64,000 nucleotides of DNA. Origin: Tianweitania populi (GTDB lineage Bacteria; Pseudomonadota; Alphaproteobacteria; Rhizobiales; Rhizobiaceae). Below, piece after piece: positions 8,277 through 17,550 of the stretch. Numbering within the stretch: the stretch's first letter is position 1; each line of letters begins with the position of its first letter. The DNA lies in the NCBI RefSeq assembly GCF_014652875.1, contig NZ_BMZQ01000002.1, forward strand, positions 1,361,501-1,425,500. The letters run 5' to 3'. The notes beneath the pieces were generated by a model. The model was not told the DNA's origin. It saw nothing but the letters and a program-made list of their open reading frames with translations, and searched no databases. A program made the translations under genes and the position numbers.

Positions 8277-9584
8277 ATGATCCGAAAACTCAGAGTTCTT
8301 TTCGCTGTTGCCACTGTCGCCATGAGCGCCGGCTTTGTTGTGGCACCGGCCCATGCCCAGCTCGTCATCGACGTCAACAAGGGCAATGTCGCGCCTCTGC
8401 CGATCGCCATCACCGACTTCGTGTCGGCCGATGCGATGGGTGCCGAGATCTCGTCGATCGTGACGGCGGATCTGAAGCGCTCCGGCCTGTTTGCGCCGAT
8501 CGCCAAGTCGGCCTTTATCGAGAAGATTTCCAATCCGGATGTCGCGCCGCGCTTCCAGGACTGGCAGGTCATCAATGCGCAGGCGATCGTCACCGGCCGT
8601 GTCACCAAGGAAGGCGATGGCCGTTTGCGCGCCGAGTTCCGCCTGTGGGACACGTTTGGCAACAAGCAGATCACCGGCGAGCAGTTTTTTGCCAATCCGC
8701 AGAATTCGAGGCGCGTCGCCCATATCATCGCCGATGCGATCTATGAGGCCCTGACGGGCGAGAAGGGCTATTTCGACACGCGCGTCGTTTACATCGACGA
8801 AGCGGGCTCAAAGACCCAGCGCGTGAAGCGTCTGGCCATCATGGACCAGGACGGCGCCAACAAGCGCTTCCTGTCGGACGGCAAGACCATTGCCCTGACG
8901 CCGCGCTTTTCGCCGACGCGCCAGGAAATCACCTACATGTCTTATGAAAGCGGTCAGCCGCAGGTGTACCTGCTGCAGATCGAAACCGGACAGCGCGAGC
9001 TGGTCGGCAACTTCCCGGGTATGACTTTTGCGCCGCGCTTTTCGCCCGATGGCCAGAAGGTCATCATGAGCCTTCTGCGCGACGATGGTAACTCCAACAT
9101 CTTCACCATGGACTTGCGCAGCCGCAACACGATGCGCCTGACCAATTCCAACGCCATCGACACTTCGCCCTCCTATTCGCCGGATGGCTCCAAGGTGGTG
9201 TTTACGTCGGATCGCGGCGGCCAGCCGCAAATCTATGCGATGGGTGCTGACGGTTCGGGTGCGACCCGCATTTCGTTCGGCGGCGGCAGCTATTCCACGC
9301 CGGTCTGGTCGCCGCGTGGTGATCTGATCGCCTTTACCAAGCAGACAGGCGGTGACTTCCAGATCGGGGTGATGCGCACCGATGGTTCGGGCGAGCGCAT
9401 CCTGTCGTCAGGTCACCTGCAGGAGGGCCCGACATGGGCACCGAATGGCCGTGTCTTGATGTTCTTTCGAGAAAGTTCGGGTGGACCAAAGCTTTATTCT
9501 GTCGATCTGACCGGTCGCAACGAGCAGCCAATCCCGACATCCGGCTTCGGTTCCGACCCGGCCTGGTCGCCGCTTCTGGAATGA
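8277..9584 (+). CDS. tolB: TolB, periplasmic beta-propeller
   Basis: TolB shuttles between Pal and TolA in the periplasm. The 435-residue protein has a signal peptide (~1-29, ending PAHAQ), an N-terminal domain (~30-165) and a six-bladed propeller with repeated [13 protein letters not shown] motifs from ~200 onward. The ATG at 8277 is preceded by GGATGGA. It is followed by a hairpin terminator and then pal under its own control region. Confidence 0.97.
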   Translation: MIRKLRVLFAVATVAMSAGFVVAPAHAQLVIDVNKGNVAPLPIAITDFVSADAMGAEISSIVTADLKRSGLFAPIAKSAFIEKISNPDVAPRFQDWQVINAQAIVTGRVTKEGDGRLRAEFRLWDTFGNKQITGEQFFANPQNSRRVAHIIADAIYEALTGEKGYFDTRVVYIDEAGSKTQRVKRLAIMDQDGANKRFLSDGKTIALTPRFSPTRQEITYMSYESGQPQVYLLQIETGQRELVGNFPGMTFAPRFSPDGQKVIMSLLRDDGNSNIFTMDLRSRNTMRLTNSNAIDTSPSYSPDGSKVVFTSDRGGQPQIYAMGADGSGATRISFGGGSYSTPVWSPRGDLIAFTKQTGGDFQIGVMRTDGSGERILSSGHLQEGPTWAPNGRVLMFFRESSGGPKLYSVDLTGRNEQPIPTSGFGSDPAWSPLLE

Positions 9585-9612
9585 TCGGAGCGGTCCGTAC
9601 TGAATTTGGGAT

Positions 9613-9642
9613 GGAGGCTCCTTCGTGGGCCTCCTTCTTTTT
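9613..9642 (+). terminator. Intrinsic terminator after tolB
   Basis: GGAGGC (9613-9618) pairs with GCCTCC (9629-9634) around a loop containing TTCG and is followed by TTCTTTTTG. It separates ybgC/tolQRAB from pal. Confidence 0.75.
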
Positions 9643-9821
9643 GTCACGTTTGCGCCGCATTGCGGCAGGTATGCCGGCGATTCGCATAGGTCATTTTCGC
9701 TCGGCCGCGCATTCAGTTACACGGCAGAAACAGATAATTAACCTTGTTCGTTGAATCAGCATTAACCCAAACGTGGTTACTTCGACCTCAACGAATTCAC
9801 TCGAATGCTCAGGAGATGGCG

Positions 9822-10343
9822 ATGCGCCGTATCGCAGCAATTACCCGCAACCCGGTCGCTATCGCTTTGCTTGCAACGCTGGCGGTTGCCGGCTGCGCCA
9901 ACAAGAAGAACAACCTGCCCAACAGCAGCTCCGAACTCGGCCTCAACGGCGGTCGCGGTGCTGGCGCGGCAACGCCGGGCTCCAGCCAGGACTTCACGGT
10001 CAATGTCGGCGACCGCATCTTCTTCGACACCGACTCCTCGGCCATTCGTGCCGATGCACAGCAGACCCTGTCGCGTCAGGCCCAGTGGCTGCAGCAGTAT
10101 TCCAGCTACGCGATCACCGTTGAAGGTCACTCCGACGAGCGCGGCACGCGCGAATACAACCTGGCACTCGGCGCTCGTCGCGCAGCAGCTGCCCGTGACT
10201 TCCTCGCTTCGCGCGGCGTTCCGTCCAACCGCATCCGCACCATCTCCTACGGCAAGGAACGTCCGGTCGCCGTTTGCGACGACATTTCCTGCTGGTCGCA
10301 GAACCGTCGCGCCGTCACCGTGCTCAACGGCGCCGGCAGCTGA
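9822..10343 (+). CDS. pal: Pal, peptidoglycan-associated lipoprotein
   Basis: Pal anchors the outer membrane to peptidoglycan. I choose the ATG at 9822 because AGGAG (9811-9815) is 6 bases upstream of it, whereas the ATG at 9816 directly abuts AGGAG. The 173-residue product has a lipoprotein signal with lipobox VAGC. An OmpA-like domain follows, with the peptidoglycan-binding motifs FFDTDSSAI (~65-73), EGHSDERGTREYNLALGARRA and YGKERPV. The C terminus is RRAVTVLNGAGS. Confidence 0.96.
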   Translation: MRRIAAITRNPVAIALLATLAVAGCANKKNNLPNSSSELGLNGGRGAGAATPGSSQDFTVNVGDRIFFDTDSSAIRADAQQTLSRQAQWLQQYSSYAITVEGHSDERGTREYNLALGARRAAAARDFLASRGVPSNRIRTISYGKERPVAVCDDISCWSQNRRAVTVLNGAGS

Positions 10344-10372
10344 TTGTCGCATTAATGCCGCATGAACAGGTG

Positions 10373-10399
10373 AAAAGGCGGTCCTCGGATCGCCTTTTT
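10373..10399 (+). terminator. Intrinsic terminator after pal
   Basis: AAAAGGCG (10373-10380) pairs with CGCCTTTTT (10391-10399), with GGTCC/GGAT partly extending the stem and a T run following. Confidence 0.8.
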
Positions 10400-10521
10400 G
10401 CTGTCATGCGGTTCCAACCCCATCTGCCAACAAAATTTGGCCGAAGTCCCGGGTGCAGCTCATCTCCAACCTGCAAAGCAACGGTTCTCCAACGGCCGGA
10501 TTGATCGATCGAGAGACACGG

Positions 10522-11607
10522 ATGATTTTAGCAAAGACCTTCAAAGGCAAACTGGTTCTCGGGCTCATGGCCGTGCCGCTGCTGTTGTCAGCAGCCCCGG
10601 CATCCGCGCTGACCGGCCAGTCTCCCGCTGCCTCGCACACCGCTGCCGGACAGGAACTGGCGCTTCTCAACGGCTTGTTCGAGCGTCAGGCTCCGGCACC
10701 GCGTCAGGGCCGCGCCGATGTGCAACTGGCGCAGGCCGGCGACCCTCGCGTTCAGGCGCTGGAAGAACAGGTCCGCTCGCTGAACGGCAAGCTAGAAGAG
10801 TTGAACTTCCTGATCCTGCAAACGCAGGAACAGTTGCGCAAGCAGCAGGAAGACAATGAATTCCGCTTCCAGGAGCTGGAAGGCGGCAAGAGCGGGGGCG
10901 CCAAGGCTCCGGCCAAGAAGTCCGACCTCGGCACTACCGACACCGGAACCCAGACGGCGAGCGTTCCCCCGCTCGCCACGCCCGACACCTCAGCAGCCGG
11001 CACGACTCCGGCTGCAACGCTGCCTTCAGCCGACACCAACAATCAGGTTGCCGCGACCGGTCAAGCAAATGGCGGCCTGCCGAACAATCTCGGCTCGATC
11101 CGCTTCGACACCAACGGCAATCTCGTTGGCGGCACAACGAGCGCGGATCCGGTCGATCTCTTAAGCGGCACGCAGACCCCGCCCGCTCAAGCCAACACCA
11201 ATGTCGCGGCGCTTCCGTCGACGGAGGATCCGGAAGAACTCTACCGCAACTCCTACGAGTTCATCCTGTCGGGCGATTACAAGACGGCTGAAGCCGGGTT
11301 CCGCTCTTATATCGACCGCTTCCCCTCGGCCAACCGCGTGCCGGACGCCAATTTCTGGCTCGGCGAGTCGCTTGCCGCGCAGAAACGCCACCGCGAAGCC
11401 GCCGAAGTGTTTTTGGCCACCAGCCGTCAGTATCCGGATTCCAAGAAGGCGCCCGACACGCTGCTCAAGCTCGGTATCAGCCTGTCCGCGCTCAAGCAGC
11501 GCGAAGTTGCCTGCGCTACCCTGCGCGAAGTCGGTTCGCGTTACCCCAAGGCCTCTGACGCGCTCAAGGAGCGGGTTCGGCAGGAACTCGCAACGAACGG
11601 TTGCTGA
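10522..11607 (+). CDS. cpoB: CpoB/YbgF, Tol-Pal associated coordinator protein
   Basis: CpoB coordinates peptidoglycan synthesis with outer-membrane constriction in the periplasm. The start at 10522 (MILAKTFKGK) is preferred over an in-frame codon 69 bases upstream, because it gives a proper signal peptide (~1-29, PASALTG) and has GAGAG just before it. The 361-residue protein has a coiled coil (~75-115: VQALEEQVRSLNGKLEELN), a long Thr/Pro/Ala-rich linker (~125-240) and three TPR-like repeats at the C terminus (LYRNSYEFILSGDYKTAE; FWLGESLAAQKRHREAAEVF). The stop overlaps the first codon of tilS. Confidence 0.93.
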   Translation: MILAKTFKGKLVLGLMAVPLLLSAAPASALTGQSPAASHTAAGQELALLNGLFERQAPAPRQGRADVQLAQAGDPRVQALEEQVRSLNGKLEELNFLILQTQEQLRKQQEDNEFRFQELEGGKSGGAKAPAKKSDLGTTDTGTQTASVPPLATPDTSAAGTTPAATLPSADTNNQVAATGQANGGLPNNLGSIRFDTNGNLVGGTTSADPVDLLSGTQTPPAQANTNVAALPSTEDPEELYRNSYEFILSGDYKTAEAGFRSYIDRFPSANRVPDANFWLGESLAAQKRHREAAEVFLATSRQYPDSKKAPDTLLKLGISLSALKQREVACATLREVGSRYPKASDALKERVRQELATNGC

Positions 11608-12740
11608 ACCCGGCTCAAGCTTCGGGTTCGGATCTTCGGCCTGAGCGCCTGTTCGGCAAGCTCGGCCTTCTTCAACGCCGATCGGTCATCGTGGCCGTTT
11701 CAGGCGGAAGCGACTCCCTGTCGCTGCTTACACTTCTTCACCGCTGGTTTCTTGAACACGGACGCACCAATTTAGCTGTCGCCGTCACCGTGGATCACCG
11801 TTTGCGCGCGCAAGCCGCGGATGAGGCGCGCGCCGTCGCTGCCTTCTGCGCAACACGCACCATTCCCCACATCACGAAAGTCTGGTCCGGCGACAAGCCG
11901 CAAACCGGTTTGGCTGCCGCCGCGCGTGCCGCACGCTATCGCCTGCTGATCGAGGCCGCTCGCGAGGCCGGAACCGACATCGTGTTGACCGGCCATACGC
12001 AGGACGATCAGGCCGAAACGGTCGCCATGCGCGCGCAACGGTCCGCCGGCATCGGCCTTGCCGGTATGGCGCCGGAAACGCTGCTGGACGGTTCGATCTG
12101 GCTGATGCGGCCGCTGCTGGGTGTCAGCCGTAGCGCGCTGCGGGAGCATCTCCAGAACTCGGACATTCCTTGGATCGATGATCCCAGCAACAGCAATCCG
12201 ACGTCCGAGCGCGTGCGGGTGAGGGCAGGGCTGGCGCCAGAGCGAAGGACGCTTCTGGCTGAACAGGCGAAACGAGCAGGGGCTTTGCGGCGCGAGTTGT
12301 CCGAGCGGGCTGCTTCACTTCTGGCCGAGCACGTGACGGCAGACGCAGAGGCGGTGATGATCGCGCCGGCCTTCCTGCAAACCCTGGATCGGGATGCGGC
12401 AATCCACGCTTTCCGGCTTCTGCTTTGCGTTCTCGGTCGGCAGCCGCATTGGCCTGACCTCCCGCGTGCCACCCTGTTGTTCGATCAGTTGGGCCTGCTT
12501 GGCTTCTCCGGATCGCTGGCCGGCTGCGTCGCGCGCCATCGCCGCGCGGGGATCACGGTGCGGCCGGAGCGTCGTGACGCTAGCGATCACGGCACGATCA
12601 CGACGATGTTTGCCGCAACGGTGCTGCGACCAATCGTTCCTGGCTTCGACCTCGCCGCCATGCAGGCCTTGGCGAAGATGTTGAAGGCAAACGATTTGCC
12701 GGCACCGCCTTCCTCCCAACACAATGCGCCATTCCCTTAA
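11601..12740 (+). CDS. tilS: tRNA(Ile)-lysidine synthase TilS
   Basis: TilS converts the wobble cytidine of tRNA-Ile(CAU) to lysidine using ATP. The PP-loop motif SGGSDS (~34-39) and the ILTGHTQDDQAETV motif (~130-145) are clear. The start is probably TTG at 11601, overlapping the cpoB stop by 7 bases. At 379 residues it is somewhat short. After VRPERR (~320) the sequence passes directly to LRPIVPGFDLA without the WDGRF-like motif I expect in related alphaproteobacterial TilS, so the C-terminal tRNA-binding part may be reduced. The catalytic half is intact and the gene is probably essential. Confidence 0.9.
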   Translation: MLNPAQASGSDLRPERLFGKLGLLQRRSVIVAVSGGSDSLSLLTLLHRWFLEHGRTNLAVAVTVDHRLRAQAADEARAVAAFCATRTIPHITKVWSGDKPQTGLAAAARAARYRLLIEAAREAGTDIVLTGHTQDDQAETVAMRAQRSAGIGLAGMAPETLLDGSIWLMRPLLGVSRSALREHLQNSDIPWIDDPSNSNPTSERVRVRAGLAPERRTLLAEQAKRAGALRRELSERAASLLAEHVTADAEAVMIAPAFLQTLDRDAAIHAFRLLLCVLGRQPHWPDLPRATLLFDQLGLLGFSGSLAGCVARHRRAGITVRPERRDASDHGTITTMFAATVLRPIVPGFDLAAMQALAKMLKANDLPAPPSSQHNAPFP

Positions 12741-12906
12741 CCCATCGCGTGTGATCTCCTTGGCAAGGGAGATGGCTCCACCTATGTTACGAGGTAGTTC
12801 CCGAAGCGCTGCACCGTTTTTCAGCGCGCTGAGGGAAACCGGGGCGAGATGAACGGGCCGCGAGGCCACAAAGCGGTTCGTGCAAACGGGCCCGACAGGA
12901 CAAAGA

Positions 12907-14850
12907 ATGAATCCGAATTATCGCAATCTCGCTCTTTGGGCGATTATCGCTGTCCTTCTGATTGCGCTCTTCAATCTGTTTCAAACCCCGCAGCAGCGTG
13001 GCGCATCGCGCGATGTCGCTTATTCCGAGTTCCTGCAGGAAGTGGATGCCGGGCGCGTCAAGAGCGTGACCATCGCCGGTGACCGCATTTCCGGCACCTA
13101 TTCCGACAATGCGACCGGCTTCCAGACCTATTCGCCGGGCGACACCAACCTCGTCCAGCGCCTTGAAGGCAAGAACGTTACCATCACCGCACGGCCGGAA
13201 ACCGATGGCCAGAGCGGAATTCTCGGCCTGCTCCTGTCCTGGCTGCCGATGATCCTGATCCTGGGCGTGTGGATCTTCTTCATGCGCCAGATGCAGTCCG
13301 GTTCGGGCCGCGCCATGGGCTTTGGCAAGTCCAAGGCCAAGCTGCTCACCGAAGCGCATGGCCGCGTGACCTTTGCCGATGTCGCAGGCGTAGACGAAGC
13401 CAAGCAGGATCTGGAAGAAATCGTTGAATTCCTGCGCGATCCGCAGAAGTTTCAGCGTCTCGGCGGCAAGATCCCGCGCGGCGTATTGCTCGTAGGCCCT
13501 CCCGGTACGGGTAAGACGCTGACTGCGCGTGCCGTTGCCGGTGAAGCCAATGTGCCGTTCTTCACGATCTCCGGCTCTGACTTCGTTGAAATGTTCGTCG
13601 GCGTGGGTGCAAGCCGCGTGCGCGACATGTTCGAGCAGGCCAAGAAGAACGCGCCCTGCATCATCTTTATCGACGAAATCGACGCGGTCGGCCGTCATCG
13701 CGGCGCCGGTCTCGGCGGCGGCAATGACGAGCGCGAACAGACGCTCAACCAGCTGCTGGTCGAGATGGACGGCTTCGAGGCCAATGAAGGCGTGATCCTG
13801 ATCGCCGCCACCAACCGTCCGGATGTACTCGATCCCGCGCTGCTGCGTCCAGGCCGCTTCGACCGTCAGGTCACGGTGCCCAATCCGGACGTCAACGGTC
13901 GCGAGAAGATCCTCAAGGTTCACGTCCGCAATGTGCCGCTGGCGCCGAATGTCGACCTCAAGATCTTGGCACGCGGTACGCCGGGCTTCTCCGGCGCCGA
14001 TCTCATGAACCTCGTCAACGAGGCGGCCTTGATGGCTGCGCGGCGCAACAAGCGTCTGGTCACAATGGCCGAGTTCGAGGACGCCAAGGACAAGGTGATG
14101 ATGGGCGCCGAGCGTCGCTCGCTCGCCATGACGCCTGAGGAAAAGAAGAACACCGCCTATCATGAAGCCGGCCACGCGATCATCGCGCTGATGCTGTCGT
14201 CGACGATCGACCCGATCCACAAGGCGACGATCATTCCACGCGGTCGTTCGCTCGGCATGGTGATGACGCTGCCGGAATCCGATCGCTACAACTGGACCTA
14301 TGAAAAGGCGATTGCCCGCCTGGTCATGCTGTTCGGTGGCCGCGAAGCCGAGATCATTACCTTCGGCAAGGAGAAGGTCACCACGGGTGCCGCAGGCGAC
14401 ATCCAGATGGCGACCGGCCTTGCCCGCTCGATGGTGATGGAATGGGGCATGTCCGAGAAGCTCGGCCGCGTTCGCTATAAGAGCAATGACCAGGAAGTGT
14501 TCCTCGGCCACTCGGTTGCGCAGAGCAACAACATGTCCGAGGAAACCGCTCGTTTGATCGACGAAGAAGTGCGCCGCCTTATCGAGTATGGCGAAACGGA
14601 AGCGCGCAAGATCATCACGGAAAACCACGACGCGTTCATCGAGATCGCGGAAGGTCTGCTGGAATACGAGACGCTGACGGGCGACGAGTTGCGCGGCATG
14701 CTGGAAGGCAAGAAGCCGGCCCGCGACCTTGGCGACGATACGCCGCCTTCGCGTGGATCTGCCGTGCCGAATGCCGGTTCCACCGGCGGCCGCCGCAAAA
14801 AGGGTGGCGAAGAGCCGGAAGGCGGGATGGAGCCGCAGCCGCAGGGCTGA
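12907..14850 (+). CDS. ftsH: ATP-dependent zinc metalloprotease FtsH
   Basis: FtsH is a membrane AAA protease that degrades damaged membrane proteins and regulators such as RpoH and LpxC. I use the ATG at 12907 ([11 protein letters not shown]); an in-frame codon 27 bases upstream would add an unlikely extension. The 647-residue protein has two membrane helices (~7-24 and ~100-118), Walker A GPPGTGKT (~198-205), Walker [11 protein letters not shown], the second region of homology around [19 protein letters not shown], and the zinc site HEAGH (~418-422). The last ~45 residues are a low-complexity tail. rpoH is ~11 kb downstream. Confidence 0.98.
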   Translation: MNPNYRNLALWAIIAVLLIALFNLFQTPQQRGASRDVAYSEFLQEVDAGRVKSVTIAGDRISGTYSDNATGFQTYSPGDTNLVQRLEGKNVTITARPETDGQSGILGLLLSWLPMILILGVWIFFMRQMQSGSGRAMGFGKSKAKLLTEAHGRVTFADVAGVDEAKQDLEEIVEFLRDPQKFQRLGGKIPRGVLLVGPPGTGKTLTARAVAGEANVPFFTISGSDFVEMFVGVGASRVRDMFEQAKKNAPCIIFIDEIDAVGRHRGAGLGGGNDEREQTLNQLLVEMDGFEANEGVILIAATNRPDVLDPALLRPGRFDRQVTVPNPDVNGREKILKVHVRNVPLAPNVDLKILARGTPGFSGADLMNLVNEAALMAARRNKRLVTMAEFEDAKDKVMMGAERRSLAMTPEEKKNTAYHEAGHAIIALMLSSTIDPIHKATIIPRGRSLGMVMTLPESDRYNWTYEKAIARLVMLFGGREAEIITFGKEKVTTGAAGDIQMATGLARSMVMEWGMSEKLGRVRYKSNDQEVFLGHSVAQSNNMSEETARLIDEEVRRLIEYGETEARKIITENHDAFIEIAEGLLEYETLTGDELRGMLEGKKPARDLGDDTPPSRGSAVPNAGSTGGRRKKGGEEPEGGMEPQPQG

Positions 14851-14879
14851 GGTTCCCGCCTCGAAAGGCTTCAACAATC

Positions 14880-14910
14880 AAAATGCCAGCGGTGATCCTG
14901 CTGGCATTTT
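14880..14910 (+). terminator. Intrinsic terminator after ftsH
   Basis: A perfect 11-bp inverted repeat: AAAATGCCAGC (14880-14890) and GCTGGCATTTT (14900-14910). Further T-rich sequence follows. Confidence 0.85.
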
Positions 14911-15068
14911 ACGTTTTATATCCAAGCTTTGATCCTTGCGCCAACCTTGCCTTGTAGTGGGTTGCTTAGGAAGAAGTAACATCTGCTCATATAATGTGAT
15001 GCTCGCATCTTGCGATTCCGTGTCAAAGCAAACGCCATGACCCAAACCATTGCGGGCAATCGAACAGC

Positions 15069-16418
15069 ATGAGCAGGAAATATTTCGGAACCGACGGTAT
15101 CCGCGGAACGGCCAACCAGTTCCCGATGACCGTTGAAGTCGCGATGAAGGTCGGCATGGCTGCAGGGCTTTGCTTCCATCGCGGCAATCACCGCCACCGC
15201 GTGGTGATCGGCAAGGACACGCGTTTGTCCGGCTATATGATTGAGAACGCGCTGGTCGCGGGCTTCACGGCTGCGGGCATGGACGTGTTTCTGCTTGGGC
15301 CCATTCCGACGCCGGCCGTCGCGATGCTGGCGCGCTCGCTGCGCGCCGATCTGGGCGTGATGATCTCGGCCTCGCACAACCCCTACAACGACAACGGCAT
15401 CAAGCTGTTCGGCCCGGACGGCTACAAGCTGTCGGACGAGATCGAAGCGCGCATCGAGGCGATGCTCGACCAGAAGGAGCCGTTGCAGGTCGCGGCACCC
15501 GATCAGATCGGCCGCGCCAAGCGTATCGACGGCGTGCATGACCGTTACATCGAATTCGCCAAGCGCACCCTGCCGCGCTCGATGTCCCTGTCCGGCCTGC
15601 GCATCGTGATCGATTGCGCAAACGGCGCCGCCTACAAGGTCGCGCCCGCCGCCCTTTGGGAACTCGGCGCCGAGGTCATCGCGATCCATGACGAGCCGGA
15701 TGGCATCAACGTCAACAAGGAATGCGGTTCAACCCATCCGTTGAGCCTGTCCAAGAAGGTTCACGAAGTGCGCGCCGATATCGGCATCGCGCTCGATGGC
15801 GATGCCGACCGCATGATCATCGTCGATGAAAACGGCACGTTGATCGATGGCGACCAGATCATGGCGCTGATCGCCGAAAGCTGGGCCAAGTCCGGTCGGC
15901 TGGCCGGCGGTGGCTTAGTCGCGACAGTGATGTCCAATCTCGGGCTGGAGCGCTTCCTGACCGAACAAGGCCTGTCGCTTCATCGCACCAAGGTCGGCGA
16001 CCGCTATGTGGTGGAACATATGCGCGCCCACGGCTTCAATGTCGGCGGCGAGCAGTCCGGCCATATCGTGATGTCGGACTTCTCCACGACCGGCGATGGC
16101 CTCGTTGCCGCTCTGCAGGTTCTGGCCTGCATCAAGCGCGAGGGACGGCCGGCATCGGAAGTCTGCGCCAAGTTCGAACCGGTGCCGCAGGTTTTGAAGA
16201 ATGTTCGCTTCTCCGGCGGCAAGCCGCTCGAAAGCAAGCCGGTTCAGAAGATGATCGAAGACGTGCGCTCGCGCTTGGGCGAGGGCGGTCGTCTCGTGAT
16301 CCGTCCTTCCGGCACCGAACCCCTGATCCGCGTCATGGCGGAAGGCGACGATCGCAATCTCGTCGAGACCGTGGTCAACGACCTGATCGGCGTTATCGCT
16401 GACCAGCGCGCGGCCTGA
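15069..16418 (+). CDS. glmM: Phosphoglucosamine mutase GlmM
   Basis: GlmM converts glucosamine-6-phosphate to glucosamine-1-phosphate for peptidoglycan and lipopolysaccharide synthesis. The 449-residue protein has the N-terminal [10 protein letters not shown] signature, the phosphoserine loop MISASHNP (~98-105), the metal-binding DGDADR loop (~243-248) and the sugar-binding GGEQSGHI. The C terminus has [12 protein letters not shown]. The ftsH-glmM order matches related genomes. There is a 218-base leader region holding the ftsH terminator and probably the glmM promoter. Confidence 0.98.
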   Translation: MSRKYFGTDGIRGTANQFPMTVEVAMKVGMAAGLCFHRGNHRHRVVIGKDTRLSGYMIENALVAGFTAAGMDVFLLGPIPTPAVAMLARSLRADLGVMISASHNPYNDNGIKLFGPDGYKLSDEIEARIEAMLDQKEPLQVAAPDQIGRAKRIDGVHDRYIEFAKRTLPRSMSLSGLRIVIDCANGAAYKVAPAALWELGAEVIAIHDEPDGINVNKECGSTHPLSLSKKVHEVRADIGIALDGDADRMIIVDENGTLIDGDQIMALIAESWAKSGRLAGGGLVATVMSNLGLERFLTEQGLSLHRTKVGDRYVVEHMRAHGFNVGGEQSGHIVMSDFSTTGDGLVAALQVLACIKREGRPASEVCAKFEPVPQVLKNVRFSGGKPLESKPVQKMIEDVRSRLGEGGRLVIRPSGTEPLIRVMAEGDDRNLVETVVNDLIGVIADQRAA

Positions 16419-16438
16419 ATATTAGCTATGCTGCAAAC

Positions 16439-16465
16439 AAAGCCGGCCTCCAGGCCGGCTTTTTT
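16439..16465 (+). terminator. Intrinsic terminator after glmM
   Basis: AAAGCCGGCCT (16439-16449) pairs perfectly with AGGCCGGCTTT (16452-16462), followed by a T run. Confidence 0.88.
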
Positions 16466-16512
16466 GTTGCTGCACAGATAAACTGGTCGATAATCGTGGT
16501 TAAGGAAGACGG

Positions 16513-16527
16513 TTAAGCGTGATTTAA
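16513..16527 (+). promoter_or_regulatory. CtrA-type site upstream of the first outer-membrane protein gene
   Basis: TTAA (16513-16516), 7 bases, then TTAA (16524-16527) matches the full CtrA consensus TTAA-N7-TTAA. The site is flanked symmetrically as GGTTAA...TTAACC. It lies 70 bases before the start codon, in the expected promoter region. Another TTAA lies 9 bases to its left. Confidence 0.6.
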
Positions 16528-16596
16528 CCAATGAATGTCATCGTTCCCAAAGTTCATCCGGCGCCGTGCGATCGGCGAACGTTCAGGGGTACGACG

Positions 16597-17385
16597 ATGT
16601 TCAATTTCCGCATGCCGTTGGCCGGCGCATTGCTGCTCGGCAGCCTGGCAGTTCCGGCTGTTGCTGCCGATCTCTACGAGCCGGTGCCCGTCGAAGCACC
16701 TGTTGCCGCTCCGCAATATGGCGGTTGGTATCTGCGCGGCCATGTCGGCATGAGCAACCAGAAGCACAAAGGTCTGGACTACGACTATTTCGACGTCGAC
16801 GGTTTCACGCAGAACTGGCTGGATGATGGCGATTTCGACTCGGCCCCGATCGGGGGTGGCGGTGTCGGTTACCAGTTCAACAACTGGCTGCGCGCGGATG
16901 TCACCGCCGAGTTCCGCGGCAAGTCGAGCTTCCATGCGCTCGACAGCTTCACAGAAGATGCAACGGGCGACCTTGTCGGCACCAACTCCTACTCGGCAAC
17001 CAAGTCGGAATGGCTTCTGCTTGCCAACGCTTATGTCGATCTCGGTGAATTCCGCGGAATCTCGCCTTATATCGGCGCCGGTATCGGTGCATCGCGCAAT
17101 ACGATCTCGAACTTCAACGACACCAATGTATTCGCAGGCGGCGGTGGTTATGCGCCCAAGGATTCGCAGTGGGAGTTCGCTTATGCGCTGCATGCCGGCT
17201 TGGGCTATGCGGTGACCGATCGCCTGATGATGGATCTCGGCTACAGCTTCGTTCACCTGGGTGACGGCAAGACAGGCGAGGCGCGCAATTACGATGCCGC
17301 CTTCTCGCGCCCGAATGACGGCTTCACCTTCAAGGATCTCTACTCCCACGACTTCAAGCTGGGCTTCCGCTACAAGTTCAACTGA
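16597..17385 (+). CDS. Outer-membrane beta-barrel protein (Omp25/Omp31/RopB-like)
   Basis: The ATG at 16597 is preceded by CAGGGG and gives a 262-residue protein with a signal peptide (~1-24, VAADL). Alternating amphipathic strands rich in aromatic and glycine residues follow, ending in the beta-barrel C-terminal pattern FKLGFRYKFN with a terminal aromatic. The family is the 8-stranded porin-like surface proteins of Rhizobiales. They are abundant and affect membrane stability and host interaction. A related gene follows at 17551. A CtrA-type site lies upstream. Confidence 0.85.
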   Translation: MFNFRMPLAGALLLGSLAVPAVAADLYEPVPVEAPVAAPQYGGWYLRGHVGMSNQKHKGLDYDYFDVDGFTQNWLDDGDFDSAPIGGGGVGYQFNNWLRADVTAEFRGKSSFHALDSFTEDATGDLVGTNSYSATKSEWLLLANAYVDLGEFRGISPYIGAGIGASRNTISNFNDTNVFAGGGGYAPKDSQWEFAYALHAGLGYAVTDRLMMDLGYSFVHLGDGKTGEARNYDAAFSRPNDGFTFKDLYSHDFKLGFRYKFN

Positions 17386-17407
17386 CCCTGTAGCACGCGC
17401 TTCGACC

Positions 17408-17436
17408 AAGGCCCGGCATCCTGTGCCGGGCCTTTT
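17408..17436 (+). terminator. Intrinsic terminator between the two Omp genes
   Basis: AAGGCCCGGCA (17408-17418) pairs with TGCCGGGCCTT (17424-17434), followed by a T run to 17437. The downstream omp gene therefore probably has its own promoter. Confidence 0.87.
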
Positions 17437-17476
17437 TCGTTGCGGAAAAGCATCAGCCGCCGTTTCGCCGTTATGC

Positions 17477-17491
17477 TTAACCGGCGGTTAA
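17477..17491 (+). promoter_or_regulatory. CtrA-type site upstream of the second outer-membrane protein gene
   Basis: TTAA (17477-17480), CCGGCGG, TTAA (17488-17491): an exact TTAA-N7-TTAA, 59 bases before the start codon. A third TTAA follows at 17501-17504. Confidence 0.58.
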
Positions 17492-17511
17492 CCCACATAG
17501 TTAATGATTGC

Positions 17512-17549
17512 CTGATCAGGAGACCGGCACCCGCCGCTGATCAGGAGAC
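17512..17549 (+). repeat. 13-bp direct repeat carrying a duplicated ribosome-binding site
   Basis: CTGATCAGGAGAC occurs at 17512-17524 and again at 17537-17549, 25 bases apart. Both copies contain AGGAG, so the leader carries two Shine-Dalgarno-like sequences. Only the second is positioned to serve the omp start. Confidence 0.8.
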
Positions 17550-17550
17550 T

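Noticed and set aside
9730-9821. TTAACC sequences upstream of pal as a CtrA box
   Set aside because: The half-sites are not spaced by 7 bases, unlike the three exact sites elsewhere.
12787-14877. A 696-codon reverse-strand open frame opposite ftsH
   Set aside because: It is antisense to a complete, motif-rich ftsH. It arises from GC-rich third-position bias and has low-complexity composition.
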